From CAZBKJ01 sp964492495 (GTDB taxonomy: Bacteria; Patescibacteriota; Microgenomatia; UBA1400; UBA12028): a DNA stretch of 52,709 bases. The notes beneath the pieces were generated by a model, which saw only the letters and a program-made list of their open reading frames with translations, did not search any database and was not told where the DNA came from. The translations under genes were made by a program, and so were the position numbers. Location: positions 1 through 52,709 of the forward strand of contig CAZBKJ010000006.1 in assembly GCA_964492495.1 (NCBI GenBank), read 5' to 3'. Position 1 is the stretch's first letter. Every line of letters starts with the position of its first letter. Positions 15,799 to 24,540 of the stretch are shown here, one piece after another.

Positions 15799-16599
15799 TT
15801 AGATGAGAATTTTAATTCCTGGACCCATCGAGCTACAGATAACAGCCTTGAGGGTTTTCCCTTGCAGTGCTGCAAGCAATGCCTGAATGTTTTCTTCTAA
15901 AGCTTGTGGCTGCATAGAAACTTTTCCAATTCGAGCATGCAGGAGTGGACTTTTTTTCTCTCCACGAATAGTTGATTTTCCGGATTCAAGATCTTTTTTT
16001 CGTTTCACTGGATCGGCAATCAATGTTCCATTTTTTGGATTTGGCATGAGACCCTTTGGTCCAAGAACTCGTGCGTACTTTGTGAGTTTTCCCATTTGGG
16101 CTGGGGATGCGAGCAGAATATCAAAGTCAATCGTTCCTTTATCCAGTTTTAGAATGGTGTCATCGGAAAAAATCTCCACGCGAACTGTTTTTCCAGTGCT
16201 ATGTGGATACGATACTTCGACTGTACTGACAATTTCTTTTAATACGAGATGAAGTTCTACAGATTCATCAAATTTGGTCGTGGCCATCTCTTTGACAAGC
16301 TTTAATGCCTGTGGCAGTTGATAGCTTTTTTTACGGTCAATTGTCGATTTTGCCTGGACATAGCGCTTGCTTCGAAACCCTACTGGTTTGGTGGATTTTG
16401 TGACTTCAGTATCACTAGACTCTTCTGTACCCGTAACTGTTTCTGAAGAGATATCTCCAGTTGTTTCACTCAGGGAAGTCTCACCAAATTCTTCGGTTTT
16501 CTTGGTTTTTTTGAACTTTTTTTCGGACGCTTTTTCCATGAGAGCTTGTTCAGTTGGAAGTTCATCCATGTTTGCGACTTTGTATTTTGATTTAGCCAT
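15799..16599 (-). CDS. rplA: 50S ribosomal protein L1 with N-terminal extension
   Basis: 266 aa against the usual 225-235. Residues about 76-266 are standard L1: KSYQLPQALKLVKEMATTKFDESVELHL, LGPKGLMPNPKNGT and the SMGPGIKI end. The first 75 residues form a low-complexity Lys- then Ser/Thr/Glu-rich tail with no match to the L1 fold. The start is supported by AGGAG plus the same 'TTTTCT-ATG-GC' context as rplK, 11 bp after rplK. L1 forms the mobile stalk next to the E site and often represses its own operon. Confidence 0.96.
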   Translation of the reverse strand: MAKSKYKVANMDELPTEQALMEKASEKKFKKTKKTEEFGETSLSETTGDISSETVTGTEESSDTEVTKSTKPVGFRSKRYVQAKSTIDRKKSYQLPQALKLVKEMATTKFDESVELHLVLKEIVSTVEVSYPHSTGKTVRVEIFSDDTILKLDKGTIDFDILLASPAQMGKLTKYARVLGPKGLMPNPKNGTLIADPVKRKKDLESGKSTIRGEKKSPLLHARIGKVSMQPQALEENIQALLAALQGKTLKAVICSSMGPGIKILI

Positions 16600-16610
16600 A
16601 GAAAACTCCT

Positions 16611-17033
16611 TTATGCGATTTTGACTCCCATGCTTCGTGCTGTACCCATAACCATTTGCATTGCTGATTCGATGGTTGTGGTGTTTAGGTCGGGCATTTT
16701 TTCTTCAGCAATCTTTTTTACTTGATCTTTCGTAAGAGTTCCAACGACTTCTTTTCCAGTTGTTTTGGCACCCATCTTGAGGTTCAATGCCTTTTTGATC
16801 ATGGCTGATACTGGAGGGAGCTTGAGAATAAAGGTAAAGGTACGGTCTTCAAAGACAGTAATCTCCGCAGGAATTGTTTGGCCTTTTTTATCCTGAGTTG
16901 CAGCGTTGTACGCTTTACAAAACTCCATAATATTGACACCTTGTTGACCCAAAATTGGTCCAACTGGAGGTGCAGGGTTGGCGGCGCCAGCCTGGAGAAC
17001 GAGCTTGAAAACTGTTTTGATTTTTTTTGCCAT
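16611..17033 (-). CDS. rplK: 50S ribosomal protein L11
   Basis: 140 aa, normal length. N-terminal KLVLQAGAANPAPPVGPILGQQGVNIMEFCKAYNAAT, the central hinge and a C-terminal rRNA-binding domain (LTKDQVKKIAEEKMPDLN, GTARSMGV). The ribosome-binding site is AGGAG. It is the first gene of rplK-rplA, with a roughly 140-nt leader behind the -10 at 17181-17186. Confidence 0.98.
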   Translation of the reverse strand: MAKKIKTVFKLVLQAGAANPAPPVGPILGQQGVNIMEFCKAYNAATQDKKGQTIPAEITVFEDRTFTFILKLPPVSAMIKKALNLKMGAKTTGKEVVGTLTKDQVKKIAEEKMPDLNTTTIESAMQMVMGTARSMGVKIA

Positions 17034-17180
17034 AGAAAACTCCTACAAATAACTTTCAATCGTCAAAAAGGGGATTACAAAAGAAAAAGTCAGGTCTATG
17101 ACTTTATAGAAGCTCTTTCGTAGTGCCCTTTTGGCAATACTCCCTCAATGTTTTTTTACCCGAGGTGGGGTAAGAGATGT

Positions 17181-17186
17181 AGTATA
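17181..17186 (-). promoter_or_regulatory. Extended -10 promoter for rplK-rplA
   Basis: Minus-strand TGA-TATACT. It leaves a leader of about 140 nt that may carry an L1-binding element; I could not define one. Confidence 0.5.
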
Positions 17187-17190
17187 TCAC

Positions 17191-17202
17191 ATGTACGTAC
17201 AT
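17191..17202. promoter_or_regulatory. 12-bp perfect palindrome between divergent promoters
   Basis: ATGTACGTACAT, placed directly upstream of the rplK -10 and 28 bp before the -10 of the divergent kinase-like pair. Candidate operator for either direction. Confidence 0.3.
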
Positions 17203-17228
17203 ATTATTTGCCTGAAACAGAGGAATTT

Positions 17229-17236
17229 GCTATAAT
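17229..17236 (+). promoter_or_regulatory. Extended -10 promoter for the 17245 gene
   Basis: TGC-TATAAT, a consensus hexamer with the extended TGN, followed by 8 nt and ATG. Probably a leaderless transcript. Confidence 0.6.
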
Positions 17237-17244
17237 TTATCAAT

Positions 17245-17772
17245 ATGAACTCATCAGAATCAAGTGTACCAGGACTAACAATAGAGGATACTAATTCACT
17301 CCCAAGGTTAGAAACGCTAATTGGAGAAAAATTAGAGCTTGTTGATACAAATATTAGGAAATATGAGGACTTGATTGCTCATGAAGAACGGCGTAAGGCA
17401 GAGTTTATTGCAGTCGCCGAATTTTTTGCAAAGACTCCGGATACAACAAAATTACCTCCACCTCCCCAATTAATTATTGAGCTTGTGGGTCGCGAAGTTA
17501 TGGAAACCATTGTAAAAGCTGGTTTTATTAAAGGCACAAACGAGGAAGGCTTAAAGATAACAACGACAGGGCAAAGACTTGATGAAGAAAAACGTACAGG
17601 GAAGATCCATTATTTATTGCAAAGTCCTGCTGGAGACGTGTTTCTTTCAGAAATTCTCGAGGATATGTCTCAACCGTACGAGTTGGTCATGCAAAAATTG
17701 TCGGATATGACTTCTGAAGTTCAAACAAAAATCTTAGGAAGATTTAAAACGACTACGAAACCTAACAAGTAA
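17245..17772 (+). CDS. Unknown protein, first gene of a coupled pair
   Basis: 175 aa, soluble, acidic, without signal or membrane segment. A helical, possibly coiled-coil part (about 20-65: ETLIGEKLELVDTNIRKYEDLIAHEERRKAEF) is followed by a Pro-rich turn (PPPPQ) and a small alpha/beta-looking region. I do not recognise a family. Its stop codon overlaps the start of the next gene by one base (TAATG), so translation is likely coupled and the two products probably act together. The pair is inserted, on the opposite strand, between nusG and rplK. Confidence 0.75.
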   Translation: MNSSESSVPGLTIEDTNSLPRLETLIGEKLELVDTNIRKYEDLIAHEERRKAEFIAVAEFFAKTPDTTKLPPPPQLIIELVGREVMETIVKAGFIKGTNEEGLKITTTGQRLDEEKRTGKIHYLLQSPAGDVFLSEILEDMSQPYELVMQKLSDMTSEVQTKILGRFKTTTKPNK

Positions 17773-20069
17773 TGACTTCCCTAGAAGAAAATTCCCTACC
17801 ACAATCCCCAACCTCAATTGAAAATAAACAAGATCAAGCCCTTTCTGTGCCAGAGGAAATGGTAAGGCCAGTTATAGAGCAACTTATTGTTAAACTTCGA
17901 GCCCTTGGAGTTGTTATTAGTGATGAGCAAAAAAAACAAGCGACAGATGCCATTCTCCAGGAAAATCGAAAAAAGGCTGATATTACAGATACTATTTCTG
18001 CTACGCCACAACCTGACACTGTATTTTCATCAACTGAGCCATTGAGTTCCAACGATACTTCGGTAGAAAACCCTCGTAAAGACGTGATAGAAAAAAAATT
18101 AACAACAGAAGAAAAGGCTCTAAAACTGCAAAGACTTGCTACCCTATGGAAGATTGAGGAAAACCATCCGAAGATTAAAGATCTTGTGGAGCGTGAAATG
18201 ATGACAGGACCTCAACTCGAAGAGTTTATTATGGAAAAAGAAACTGAAGACGGATTAAGTGCTGATATGCGTGAGTTGATAGGAAATACAAAATGGGATG
18301 CAGCTACTGGCGAAATGTTGATAGGGAAAGGAATCGTATTTAAAGCTATTAAAGATCTTTCTTCTATGTCTTTCGTGTATAGAGCATATAGAGATTTAGG
18401 CAATGGCCTACTGGATCCAATGGATGTTTGTATGAAAGCATTTGGTGGAAAAGGTATAAACGCTGACAAAGCTAGTAAATTTGGTTTGTTAGAACGTATG
18501 TACTCCGAGGACATGTACGGTGAAGGATTAGCAGGAAGACATGTGTCAATATACCCTTTAAGAGGTGACGAAAAACTTGTATTCCAAGTTAGAGACAGTA
18601 TAGGTAGCCAAAAAAACTTTCCCGAGGCAGGTTGTCTTTTGATGCCTTTTTATGATAAAACACTGAGTGACTTTTTCTTTGAGGAAGGTAACGAAAAAAT
18701 TAAAACTCTCAAAGAACAAGGTGCGAAAAGTACAGATAAACTGATATCAAATTATCATTTTCTTCCCACCACAAGTGAATCTTGTGCGAAGCTGGCAAAG
18801 TACTTACTTGGATTTTTAAAAGAACAAAGTGAGTTTGCCATAAATGGTCTAGTTGATCCCGATAGAAAGACTAATGATCTATTCGTCCATGAAGGTAAAG
18901 TTATACAGATAGACAACCAGTTTTTTTCTAGTGCTTCAAGTGACGCTCTGAAACCGAATCTAGCTACTACATTTCGTATTTTAGATCTACTTTCCACTGG
19001 TTATGAAGTTTTTAAGCCAAGTAATGTCTCTGAAAATGCGCTCGAAATGTACATAATAGGTCAAAATCAGGAGGAAAGTGAGGATAAACTTGAATGGCAA
19101 CAGTGGAGTAAAATTTATGGACTTTATGCCTTGAGTAAATATAGTAATGAAGAGGTATTAAAAGCATTGTCACCTAAAGCAACATATCCCAATTCCAATT
19201 ACTCTATCTATATTGCTGAACTCGCAAAGCCTCCCGATACAGTAATTACAGTTGATGTACGAGCGAAAGCAGAGAAAGCACCATTAGACAGCAAATTGAC
19301 AACTTTGGCATGGGAAATGGATATTAATCCTAAGATCGTGGAATTATCGAGTAAATTCTTTGAATTACAGATGAGTTATGATGAATTGGTAGAACAAATT
19401 AAAGAGATTGATCACACCCAAATACTAGCCTTACTGACTCGCCTTCATGATCTTGAAAAGAAAAAAGCTATTGAAAGCAACCCGGTAACTCCTGCAATAG
19501 TAGCCCCCTCTACTCCAACGTCCGAACCCAATGTAGCCCCACTAGTCACGTCTGAAGTTAAACAAAATAGTCAAAGACTCCCACTGGAGGATGAAAGAGT
19601 TGCTGTGAGAGTACTAAAGATTAAATATTCACAAGGTGGCAATCCTAGAGCTACTGATAAAGACATTGTGGCCTGGGCAAAAGCTCAAGGTATATCTGGA
19701 ATTGACCAATCTGTCATCGAGACACTTGATCCTTTGAATGATTCCTTAAAGCATGGCTTGTCGGATATGATTGCTCCCAATACATTGAATCCTTATACTG
19801 AATTACTTGAAGATGCTTCGAGGAACAAGAATATACAGGATATTACTTTGGAAGATATTAAACCGGAATATGCGTCTATTCTGATCATGATGACAAGACG
19901 GTATTTAGAAGGGGAAGGAAATACAATAAATCCTGAAAAATTTACAAACCTTAAAGACAAAAATTTTGCTTTTCTGGAGCAGTTAGGCAAGCTTGCGAAA
20001 CAGGCAGGTGAAAAAGGCACGAATACTTCGATTGCATCAATACTTACTTCTGATAATCCCCGATTCTAA
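17772..20069 (+). CDS. Large protein with degenerate protein-kinase-like domain
   Basis: 765 aa, cytoplasmic. Residues about 1-170 are helical and low complexity. Residues about 180-390 read like a kinase fold: GKGIVFKAIKD (glycine-loop position), VCMKAF (Lys of the VAIK strand), GCLLMPFYDKTLSDFF (hinge), then LVDPDRKTNDLFV and KVIQIDNQFF in place of the HRD...N catalytic loop and DFG. The spacing of Asp and Asn in the catalytic loop is not canonical, so it may be a pseudokinase or a distant kinase. A Pro/Thr/Val linker (about 575-600) precedes a C-terminal helical domain. The function is unknown. Start codon coupled to the preceding gene (TAATG). Confidence 0.7.
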   Translation: MTSLEENSLPQSPTSIENKQDQALSVPEEMVRPVIEQLIVKLRALGVVISDEQKKQATDAILQENRKKADITDTISATPQPDTVFSSTEPLSSNDTSVENPRKDVIEKKLTTEEKALKLQRLATLWKIEENHPKIKDLVEREMMTGPQLEEFIMEKETEDGLSADMRELIGNTKWDAATGEMLIGKGIVFKAIKDLSSMSFVYRAYRDLGNGLLDPMDVCMKAFGGKGINADKASKFGLLERMYSEDMYGEGLAGRHVSIYPLRGDEKLVFQVRDSIGSQKNFPEAGCLLMPFYDKTLSDFFFEEGNEKIKTLKEQGAKSTDKLISNYHFLPTTSESCAKLAKYLLGFLKEQSEFAINGLVDPDRKTNDLFVHEGKVIQIDNQFFSSASSDALKPNLATTFRILDLLSTGYEVFKPSNVSENALEMYIIGQNQEESEDKLEWQQWSKIYGLYALSKYSNEEVLKALSPKATYPNSNYSIYIAELAKPPDTVITVDVRAKAEKAPLDSKLTTLAWEMDINPKIVELSSKFFELQMSYDELVEQIKEIDHTQILALLTRLHDLEKKKAIESNPVTPAIVAPSTPTSEPNVAPLVTSEVKQNSQRLPLEDERVAVRVLKIKYSQGGNPRATDKDIVAWAKAQGISGIDQSVIETLDPLNDSLKHGLSDMIAPNTLNPYTELLEDASRNKNIQDITLEDIKPEYASILIMMTRRYLEGEGNTINPEKFTNLKDKNFAFLEQLGKLAKQAGEKGTNTSIASILTSDNPRF

Positions 20070-20130
20070 CAACGTTATTAGGTGTGTCTTGCCTCTCTTA
20101 CAAGACTATCTCTCTGGATGAAATTTTTTT

Positions 20131-20763
20131 TTACAGCTTATTTACCTGTAAGAAGTCGAGCTCTACTGGAGTTTCACGTCCAAAGATCGAGACCAATACA
20201 GTCACCTTGCCCTTTGGCTCATTGATGCTCTCAACGGTACCGATAAAGTCAGTAAATGGTCCTTCAACGATTTTGACCGCTTCACCCATCTCAAAGTTTG
20301 CTTTGTAGCTTGGAGCACCTTGGCTCATGTATTTCTGGATAGCTTGGACTTCTTTTTGACTAATAGGGGTTGGTTTGTTTCCCATACCCACAAATCCAGT
20401 GATTCCTTGGGTGGTTCGAACCAAGAGCCATGATTCATCGGTGAGGATCATCTTAATTAACATGTATCCTGGGAAGATTTTTTCTCGAACCGTTTGCTTT
20501 TTGCCACGTTTGATTTGAATTTTTTCTTGGGTTGGGATCAACATTTCCAAAATTTTCTCAAGTTGTCCCATGGTTTCGGCACGCTGTTTTAAGGTTTCAG
20601 CAACTTTGTTTTCATGGCCTGAGTAGGTATGCACAACATACCAACGAGCGCGCTTGTCGTCGGAAACAGTCACAATTAAGTGATTAGGTGTAGAGGTAAT
20701 GATTTCCTGGGTTTCTGGAACCTCTGGTACTTCTTGAGCAGTTTGGGTTGTTTGATCTGACAT
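20131..20763 (-). CDS. nusG: Transcription antitermination factor NusG
   Basis: 210 aa, against about 180 usual. Residues about 38-150 form the NGN domain (RWYVVHTYSGHENKVAETL, KIFPGYMLIKM, TQGITGFVG). The C-terminal KOW domain (GEAVKIVEGPFTDFIGTVESIN) contacts S10 or Rho. The extra 37 N-terminal residues are an acidic, Thr/Pro/Glu-rich tail, as also seen on L1 here. It follows secE by 31 bp, the usual secE-nusG order. Confidence 0.96.
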   Translation of the reverse strand: MSDQTTQTAQEVPEVPETQEIITSTPNHLIVTVSDDKRARWYVVHTYSGHENKVAETLKQRAETMGQLEKILEMLIPTQEKIQIKRGKKQTVREKIFPGYMLIKMILTDESWLLVRTTQGITGFVGMGNKPTPISQKEVQAIQKYMSQGAPSYKANFEMGEAVKIVEGPFTDFIGTVESINEPKGKVTVLVSIFGRETPVELDFLQVNKL

Positions 20764-20794
20764 ACAGTTTCTTTTTGTATAAGTATTACAAGAC

Positions 20795-21016
20795 CTATTG
20801 TTTCAATGAAAGGATTGCTTCAATCCCTTTGGTAAAAATAAAATCGGTAGCTGCAACATAGACACCAACAGCAAGGCTCACGACAATCACAATAATGGTA
20901 GCTCGTACTGTTGCCTGGCGAGTTGGCCAAGTAACAAGCATAAGCTCATTTTTTACTTCACGAATAAAACGGATAGGGAAAAGAATTCCTTTTCCAATTG
21001 ATGTAAATGCATTCAT
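20795..21016 (-). CDS. secE: Preprotein translocase subunit SecE
   Basis: 73 aa, single-spanning SecE: an amphipathic helix with KNELMLVTWPTRQATVRAT followed by one membrane helix (IIVIVVSLAVGVYVAA). The ATG at 21016 is preferred over an upstream in-frame start at 21091: it lies 12 nt after a TACAAT -10 and gives the normal SecE length. It stabilises SecY. Confidence 0.93.
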   Translation of the reverse strand: MNAFTSIGKGILFPIRFIREVKNELMLVTWPTRQATVRATIIVIVVSLAVGVYVAATDFIFTKGIEAILSLKQ

Positions 21017-21028
21017 ACACGAACTGCG

Positions 21029-21036
21029 ATTGTACC
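21029..21036 (-). promoter_or_regulatory. Extended -10 promoter for secE-nusG
   Basis: Minus-strand TGG-TACAAT, 12 nt before the secE ATG. The 5' untranslated region would be only about 5 nt. Confidence 0.5.
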
Positions 21037-21095
21037 ATACTCTTTTCCTCACCACTAGAGGGAGAGGCTGGGAAGCAGTAGAGATTCGCAACTGT

Positions 21096-22145
21096 TTATG
21101 CGGTTACTTTTTGACTGGAAAGAAGAAATCCTCCTCCAAGAAAGAGGAGCCCAGCACCAAGAACCAGCACTGTTTGTGCCGTTGATCCAGCAGCAGGGAG
21201 AGTTTCTCCTGACGTACTTGCTGTTGGGACTGAGGCAATAACTGTGGTAGGTGTTGGAATAGTTGTTGCTAGTGGGGTGGAAACAGCAACGAGTGTTGAT
21301 GTCGGTCTTGGGGTAGCAACTGCGCTTGTACCGCATCCACAAGTTTGGGAAGTTGGACATGCTGGGTTGACACAACGATCCGCTTCACAGGTAAGTCCCG
21401 CTGCACAGTCATTGTCACTGACACATTGAAGCAGACAGTATGGTGCAAATGAGTTGGGAGCAGGAGTGCTTCCGGTTTGGGTACTCACAAGTGCTGAGGA
21501 TCCGGTTGCAACGGCAACTGTTTCTTCGGCTCCGGCAGTTACTGTATAGGTTGCAGGTGTGACGGCAAGTAACATATCAGTTCCGCCTGTCGTTGTACGA
21601 GCGCGAGAGTTTTGTTCATTAAACTTCAAGGAAATTGCACCTCCCGTCCCAGGTGTAGTGAGGATGGTTGCAACTTTGGTGGTTCCTGCTGAAGTATAGC
21701 CCGCAGTTGTGTCCTGCGCGACCATTGCAAATCTGATGGTGTAGCGACCATTTTCCTCTGTGACAGTATTGGTGGAGACAGTCATTTCTGGGATCTCAAC
21801 TGCGCGTATCTGTACACCATCTGTGGTCGGATCTGCATCGATGATGGCTGGAAGCGCGCTTCCCTCAACGGTAGCGATGAACTGGAAACCATCTATCGCT
21901 TGTGATTTTGTATCGATTGAAAGATCAATTTCAGACTGTAATCCCGGAGAAAGCGCAGTGGATGGGGTAATGGAACTCAGAGCCGGTTGGTTTTCTGGGG
22001 CGACGACAGAGGTGCTTGGAGACGGACTGGTGAGCGGAACAGACACGGACGGCGTGCTTTGTCTGGAAATGAAAAAGTACGCAGCTCCAACTCCGGCTAC
22101 GAGCGCAATAAGTAGTATAAGAACAAGAATGACTTTACTATTCAT
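21096..22145 (-). CDS. Surface protein with LPxxG-type C-terminal sorting signal
   Basis: 349 aa. N-terminal signal/anchor (about 4-26), Ser/Thr/Pro linker, then a beta-rich domain (about 70-215) with cohesin-like features (long Thr/Val strands, FMVAQDTT-type patches). A Cys-rich segment follows (YCLLQCVSDNDCAAGLTCEADRC, eight or more Cys), then a Thr/Pro stalk. The end resembles a cell-wall sorting signal: LPAAG, a hydrophobic helix (VLVLGAGLLFLGGGFLL) and a short tail with one Lys. The pattern fits either sortase anchoring or a simple tail anchor; no sortase gene lies in this window. Confidence 0.75.
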   Translation of the reverse strand: MNSKVILVLILLIALVAGVGAAYFFISRQSTPSVSVPLTSPSPSTSVVAPENQPALSSITPSTALSPGLQSEIDLSIDTKSQAIDGFQFIATVEGSALPAIIDADPTTDGVQIRAVEIPEMTVSTNTVTEENGRYTIRFAMVAQDTTAGYTSAGTTKVATILTTPGTGGAISLKFNEQNSRARTTTGGTDMLLAVTPATYTVTAGAEETVAVATGSSALVSTQTGSTPAPNSFAPYCLLQCVSDNDCAAGLTCEADRCVNPACPTSQTCGCGTSAVATPRPTSTLVAVSTPLATTIPTPTTVIASVPTASTSGETLPAAGSTAQTVLVLGAGLLFLGGGFLLSSQKVTA

Positions 22146-22264
22146 AGAAAAATATCACTATACAGGTATTCTTGTTCACACTAGCAAGTTTGTGAGCAGC
22201 GATGCAAGAGGTACTTTGTTTTTTCTTGATAAAGAACTTCAGTTGTATGCATATACAGAAAGTT

Positions 22265-22270
22265 TATAAT
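22265..22270 (+). promoter_or_regulatory. -10 hexamer for the uridylyltransferase-like gene
   Basis: Consensus TATAAT about 61 nt before the ATG, leaving a leader of about 55 nt with a weak GAGGAA ribosome-binding site. Confidence 0.4.
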
Positions 22271-22331
22271 AGAATCCTTAGACTGTTAACGCATGGCAGT
22301 ATTCTAGTTTTAAAAGAGGAACAAAAATCAT

Positions 22332-23214
22332 ATGTCAGAGAAACGCGTACGCAAAGCAATCATTACTGATGCAGGATTTGCTAGCAGGTATTTACCGCTG
22401 GCTAAGACTGTTCCAAAGGGAATGCTCCCATTTGGAAACAAACCAGTTATGCAGTTTGTGGTGGAAGAGTGTGTGCAGGCAGGTATTGAAGAAATTATCA
22501 TTGTTGCCACACCTGAGGGAAAGCCAATCTACACTGATTACTTCAACAACAGCGTCAATCGTATTCGAAAACTTCTGGCAACTCAGGGAAAAGAAGATCG
22601 ATATGAACCGGTACAGCATGTATTAGATTTTCCAAAGATCGTTGTCATCGAACAAGACCCATCATTTCCATATGGAAACGGTTCACCAGTCGCATCGGCA
22701 CAAAAGTTTGTCGAAGGTGAAGAAGCCTTTTTGGTTCTGTATTCTGATGACGTTGTGTTTGGTGGTCATGGGGATGCACTTGAAATGACGGAACTCTACG
22801 AAAAGAATCCAGATGCAGAAGCGCTTATCATGTCTCAGGAAGTGGATCCAAATGTGGTTGATAAGTATGGAATCATTTCGCTCAAACCCGGAACTGATGA
22901 CGAACTTGATAACATCATCGAAAAACCAAGTGTCGAAGATGCTCCATCAAAGCTGGCGTCGTATGGACGATACCTGCTCAAACCATCAATCTTCGCGTTC
23001 CTCAACCCATCAAACACAGGAAAAGACGGGGAACTCTGGACTGTTGATGCAATTACACGAGTAGCCCAGACGAAAAAAGTATTGGTTGGTCGCACAAAAG
23101 GCGAGTGGATGACTACTGGAGATCCNNNNNNNNNNAAACTACTTCTTAGCTCACTTAAAATTTGTCATGGAGCATGAGAAGTACGCGCAAAAAGTCCAAG
23201 CTGCTTTGAAGTAA
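22332..23214 (+). CDS. GalU-like UTP-sugar-1-phosphate nucleotidyltransferase, with assembly gap
   Basis: Nucleotidyltransferase of the UTP-glucose-1-phosphate uridylyltransferase family, making NDP-sugars for glycan synthesis. The N-terminal motif is KAIITDAGFASRYLPLAKT followed by PKGMLPFGNKPV. The usual GxGTRxLP is replaced by GFASRYLP, and PKEMLP by PKGMLP, so specificity may differ. Further motifs: YGNGSPVASAQ, YSDDVV and NIIEKPS. Ten N at 23126-23135 interrupt the gene after GDP. The correct continuation (NYFLAHLKFVMEHEKYAQ ... ALK, stop TAA 23212-23214) lies in another frame, so the true gap length must be a multiple of three (3, 9 or 12, not 10). An apparent earlier stop at 23177 is an artefact of the gap. 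Confidence 0.88.
23126..23135. other. Assembly gap (ten N)
   Basis: Run of N inside the nucleotidyltransferase gene. Reading frames on either side disagree by one base, so its length is a placeholder. Confidence 0.98.
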
Positions 23215-23274
23215 AAGTTCTTTTTTTCAAGGACATTGACAAGCCGAACGTGTTTGCGTCATGCTGATTTTCAC

Positions 23275-24540
23275 ATGACTTGGACTCATCCTTTTTTTCA
23301 AGCTGGAACGAAGCGAATCTATCTTCTGTTTGCGCTAATGCTTGGATGCATAGGAGTCGCAGACAGCATGATGGGGTATGTGGCTCCGGTGTTTATCGAA
23401 GAGATGGTAGGAAGTGCAACCGTTATGGGTATTGTGCTTTCGACATCGTCGATGATCGGGATTTGCATGGACTTTTTCTTTGCAAAGTTCTTTCCGAGCA
23501 AAAAATCTTCTTTTTTCTTGTTTCTGTTATTCTCAATGGTGTTCTTCTTTCCTCTCTCTTTTTTGCTGAGTAGATCACCTTGGGGTGCTCTTATTGGTAT
23601 GGCGGTATGGGGAGTCTATTTTGAAGCGTTGGTGTTTTCAAACTTTCATGCGATCCATGAGACAGTACGACCTGAGGATCATAGCTGGGCTTGGGGAATG
23701 ACAAGTGTCGTGAGAGGAATTTCCTGGTCGATTGGACCGTTACTTGCAAGCACACTTTTGGGAAGCGGAGAGAGAGTTCCATTGTACTTTTCACTTGTCA
23801 TCTATGCACTCGCTGTTGGTGTTGGAAGTCTTTTTATCTTGGCTCAAAAAACATCCACAGAGCATCGAAAAGTTGTCTTCCACGAAACAGCTTCTCGTTC
23901 ATTTGGTGAGGAAATCGGTCTTTGGAAAACGTATGCACGAACCTTGTGGCCACTGCTTATTTTGAATATGCTTTTTTATGTGATTGAATCGGCGTTTTTT
24001 TCTGTAGGACCTCTTTTGGGAGAGCACTTGAAGTCAATTCACCCATTGGGAGGGCTTTTTGTCAGTATTTATAGCGTGCCGGGTATCTTTTTAGGGTTTT
24101 TTGTCGGTGGTCTTGCCAAGCCTTTTGGAAAAAAAAGACTGTCATATCTTGCTGGGGGGATTGCAGGGGTTGGGTTGATGTCTATTATGTTTGCCTCAAA
24201 TCCATTTGCTATTTTGTGGTGGGTCTTTTTTGCATCGGTCGGGTTAGGGCTTTTGCATCCTGCGCTGAGTGCGGTATTTGAGGACTTTGTCGCAAGAAGC
24301 AAAGAGTTTGGAACTGATCTGGTTGGGCTTGCCGCTATGTCAGGAAGTTTTGCCTATATCATTGGCCCACTCATCAATGGCTTCCTGACAGATGTGGTAG
24401 GGGAGAAAGCGGTGTTTGGAATCTGGGGAGCAGTCATTTTCTTTTATAGTATTTTGCTGTGGAAACTTGTACATCGAAAGGTTCGTTTACCTCAAGCGGA
24501 AGCTGAATTAGTCATTGCAGCGGCTGAAATAGGAAAGTAA
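23275..24540 (+). CDS. MFS-family transporter
   Basis: About 421 aa with 12 predicted membrane helices in two halves around a central loop (about 190-220). The ATG at 23275 (MTWTHPFFQAG) is preferred: TTGACA at 23236-23241 is probably the -35 element of this gene's own promoter, and its TTG would be the only start for the longer frame. MFS features include the loop GMTSVVRGISWSIGPLLAS and a GGLAKPFGKKRLSYLAG segment resembling the loop 8-9 motif. The substrate is unknown. It follows the nucleotidyltransferase by 60 bp. Confidence 0.85.
   Translation: MTWTHPFFQAGTKRIYLLFALMLGCIGVADSMMGYVAPVFIEEMVGSATVMGIVLSTSSMIGICMDFFFAKFFPSKKSSFFLFLLFSMVFFFPLSFLLSRSPWGALIGMAVWGVYFEALVFSNFHAIHETVRPEDHSWAWGMTSVVRGISWSIGPLLASTLLGSGERVPLYFSLVIYALAVGVGSLFILAQKTSTEHRKVVFHETASRSFGEEIGLWKTYARTLWPLLILNMLFYVIESAFFSVGPLLGEHLKSIHPLGGLFVSIYSVPGIFLGFFVGGLAKPFGKKRLSYLAGGIAGVGLMSIMFASNPFAILWWVFFASVGLGLLHPALSAVFEDFVARSKEFGTDLVGLAAMSGSFAYIIGPLINGFLTDVVGEKAVFGIWGAVIFFYSILLWKLVHRKVRLPQAEAELVIAAAEIGK

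Noticed and set aside
23136..23177. C-terminus KLLLSSLKICHGA of the nucleotidyltransferase
   Set aside because: Frame artefact of the ten-N placeholder; the other frame gives a family-like end at 23214.
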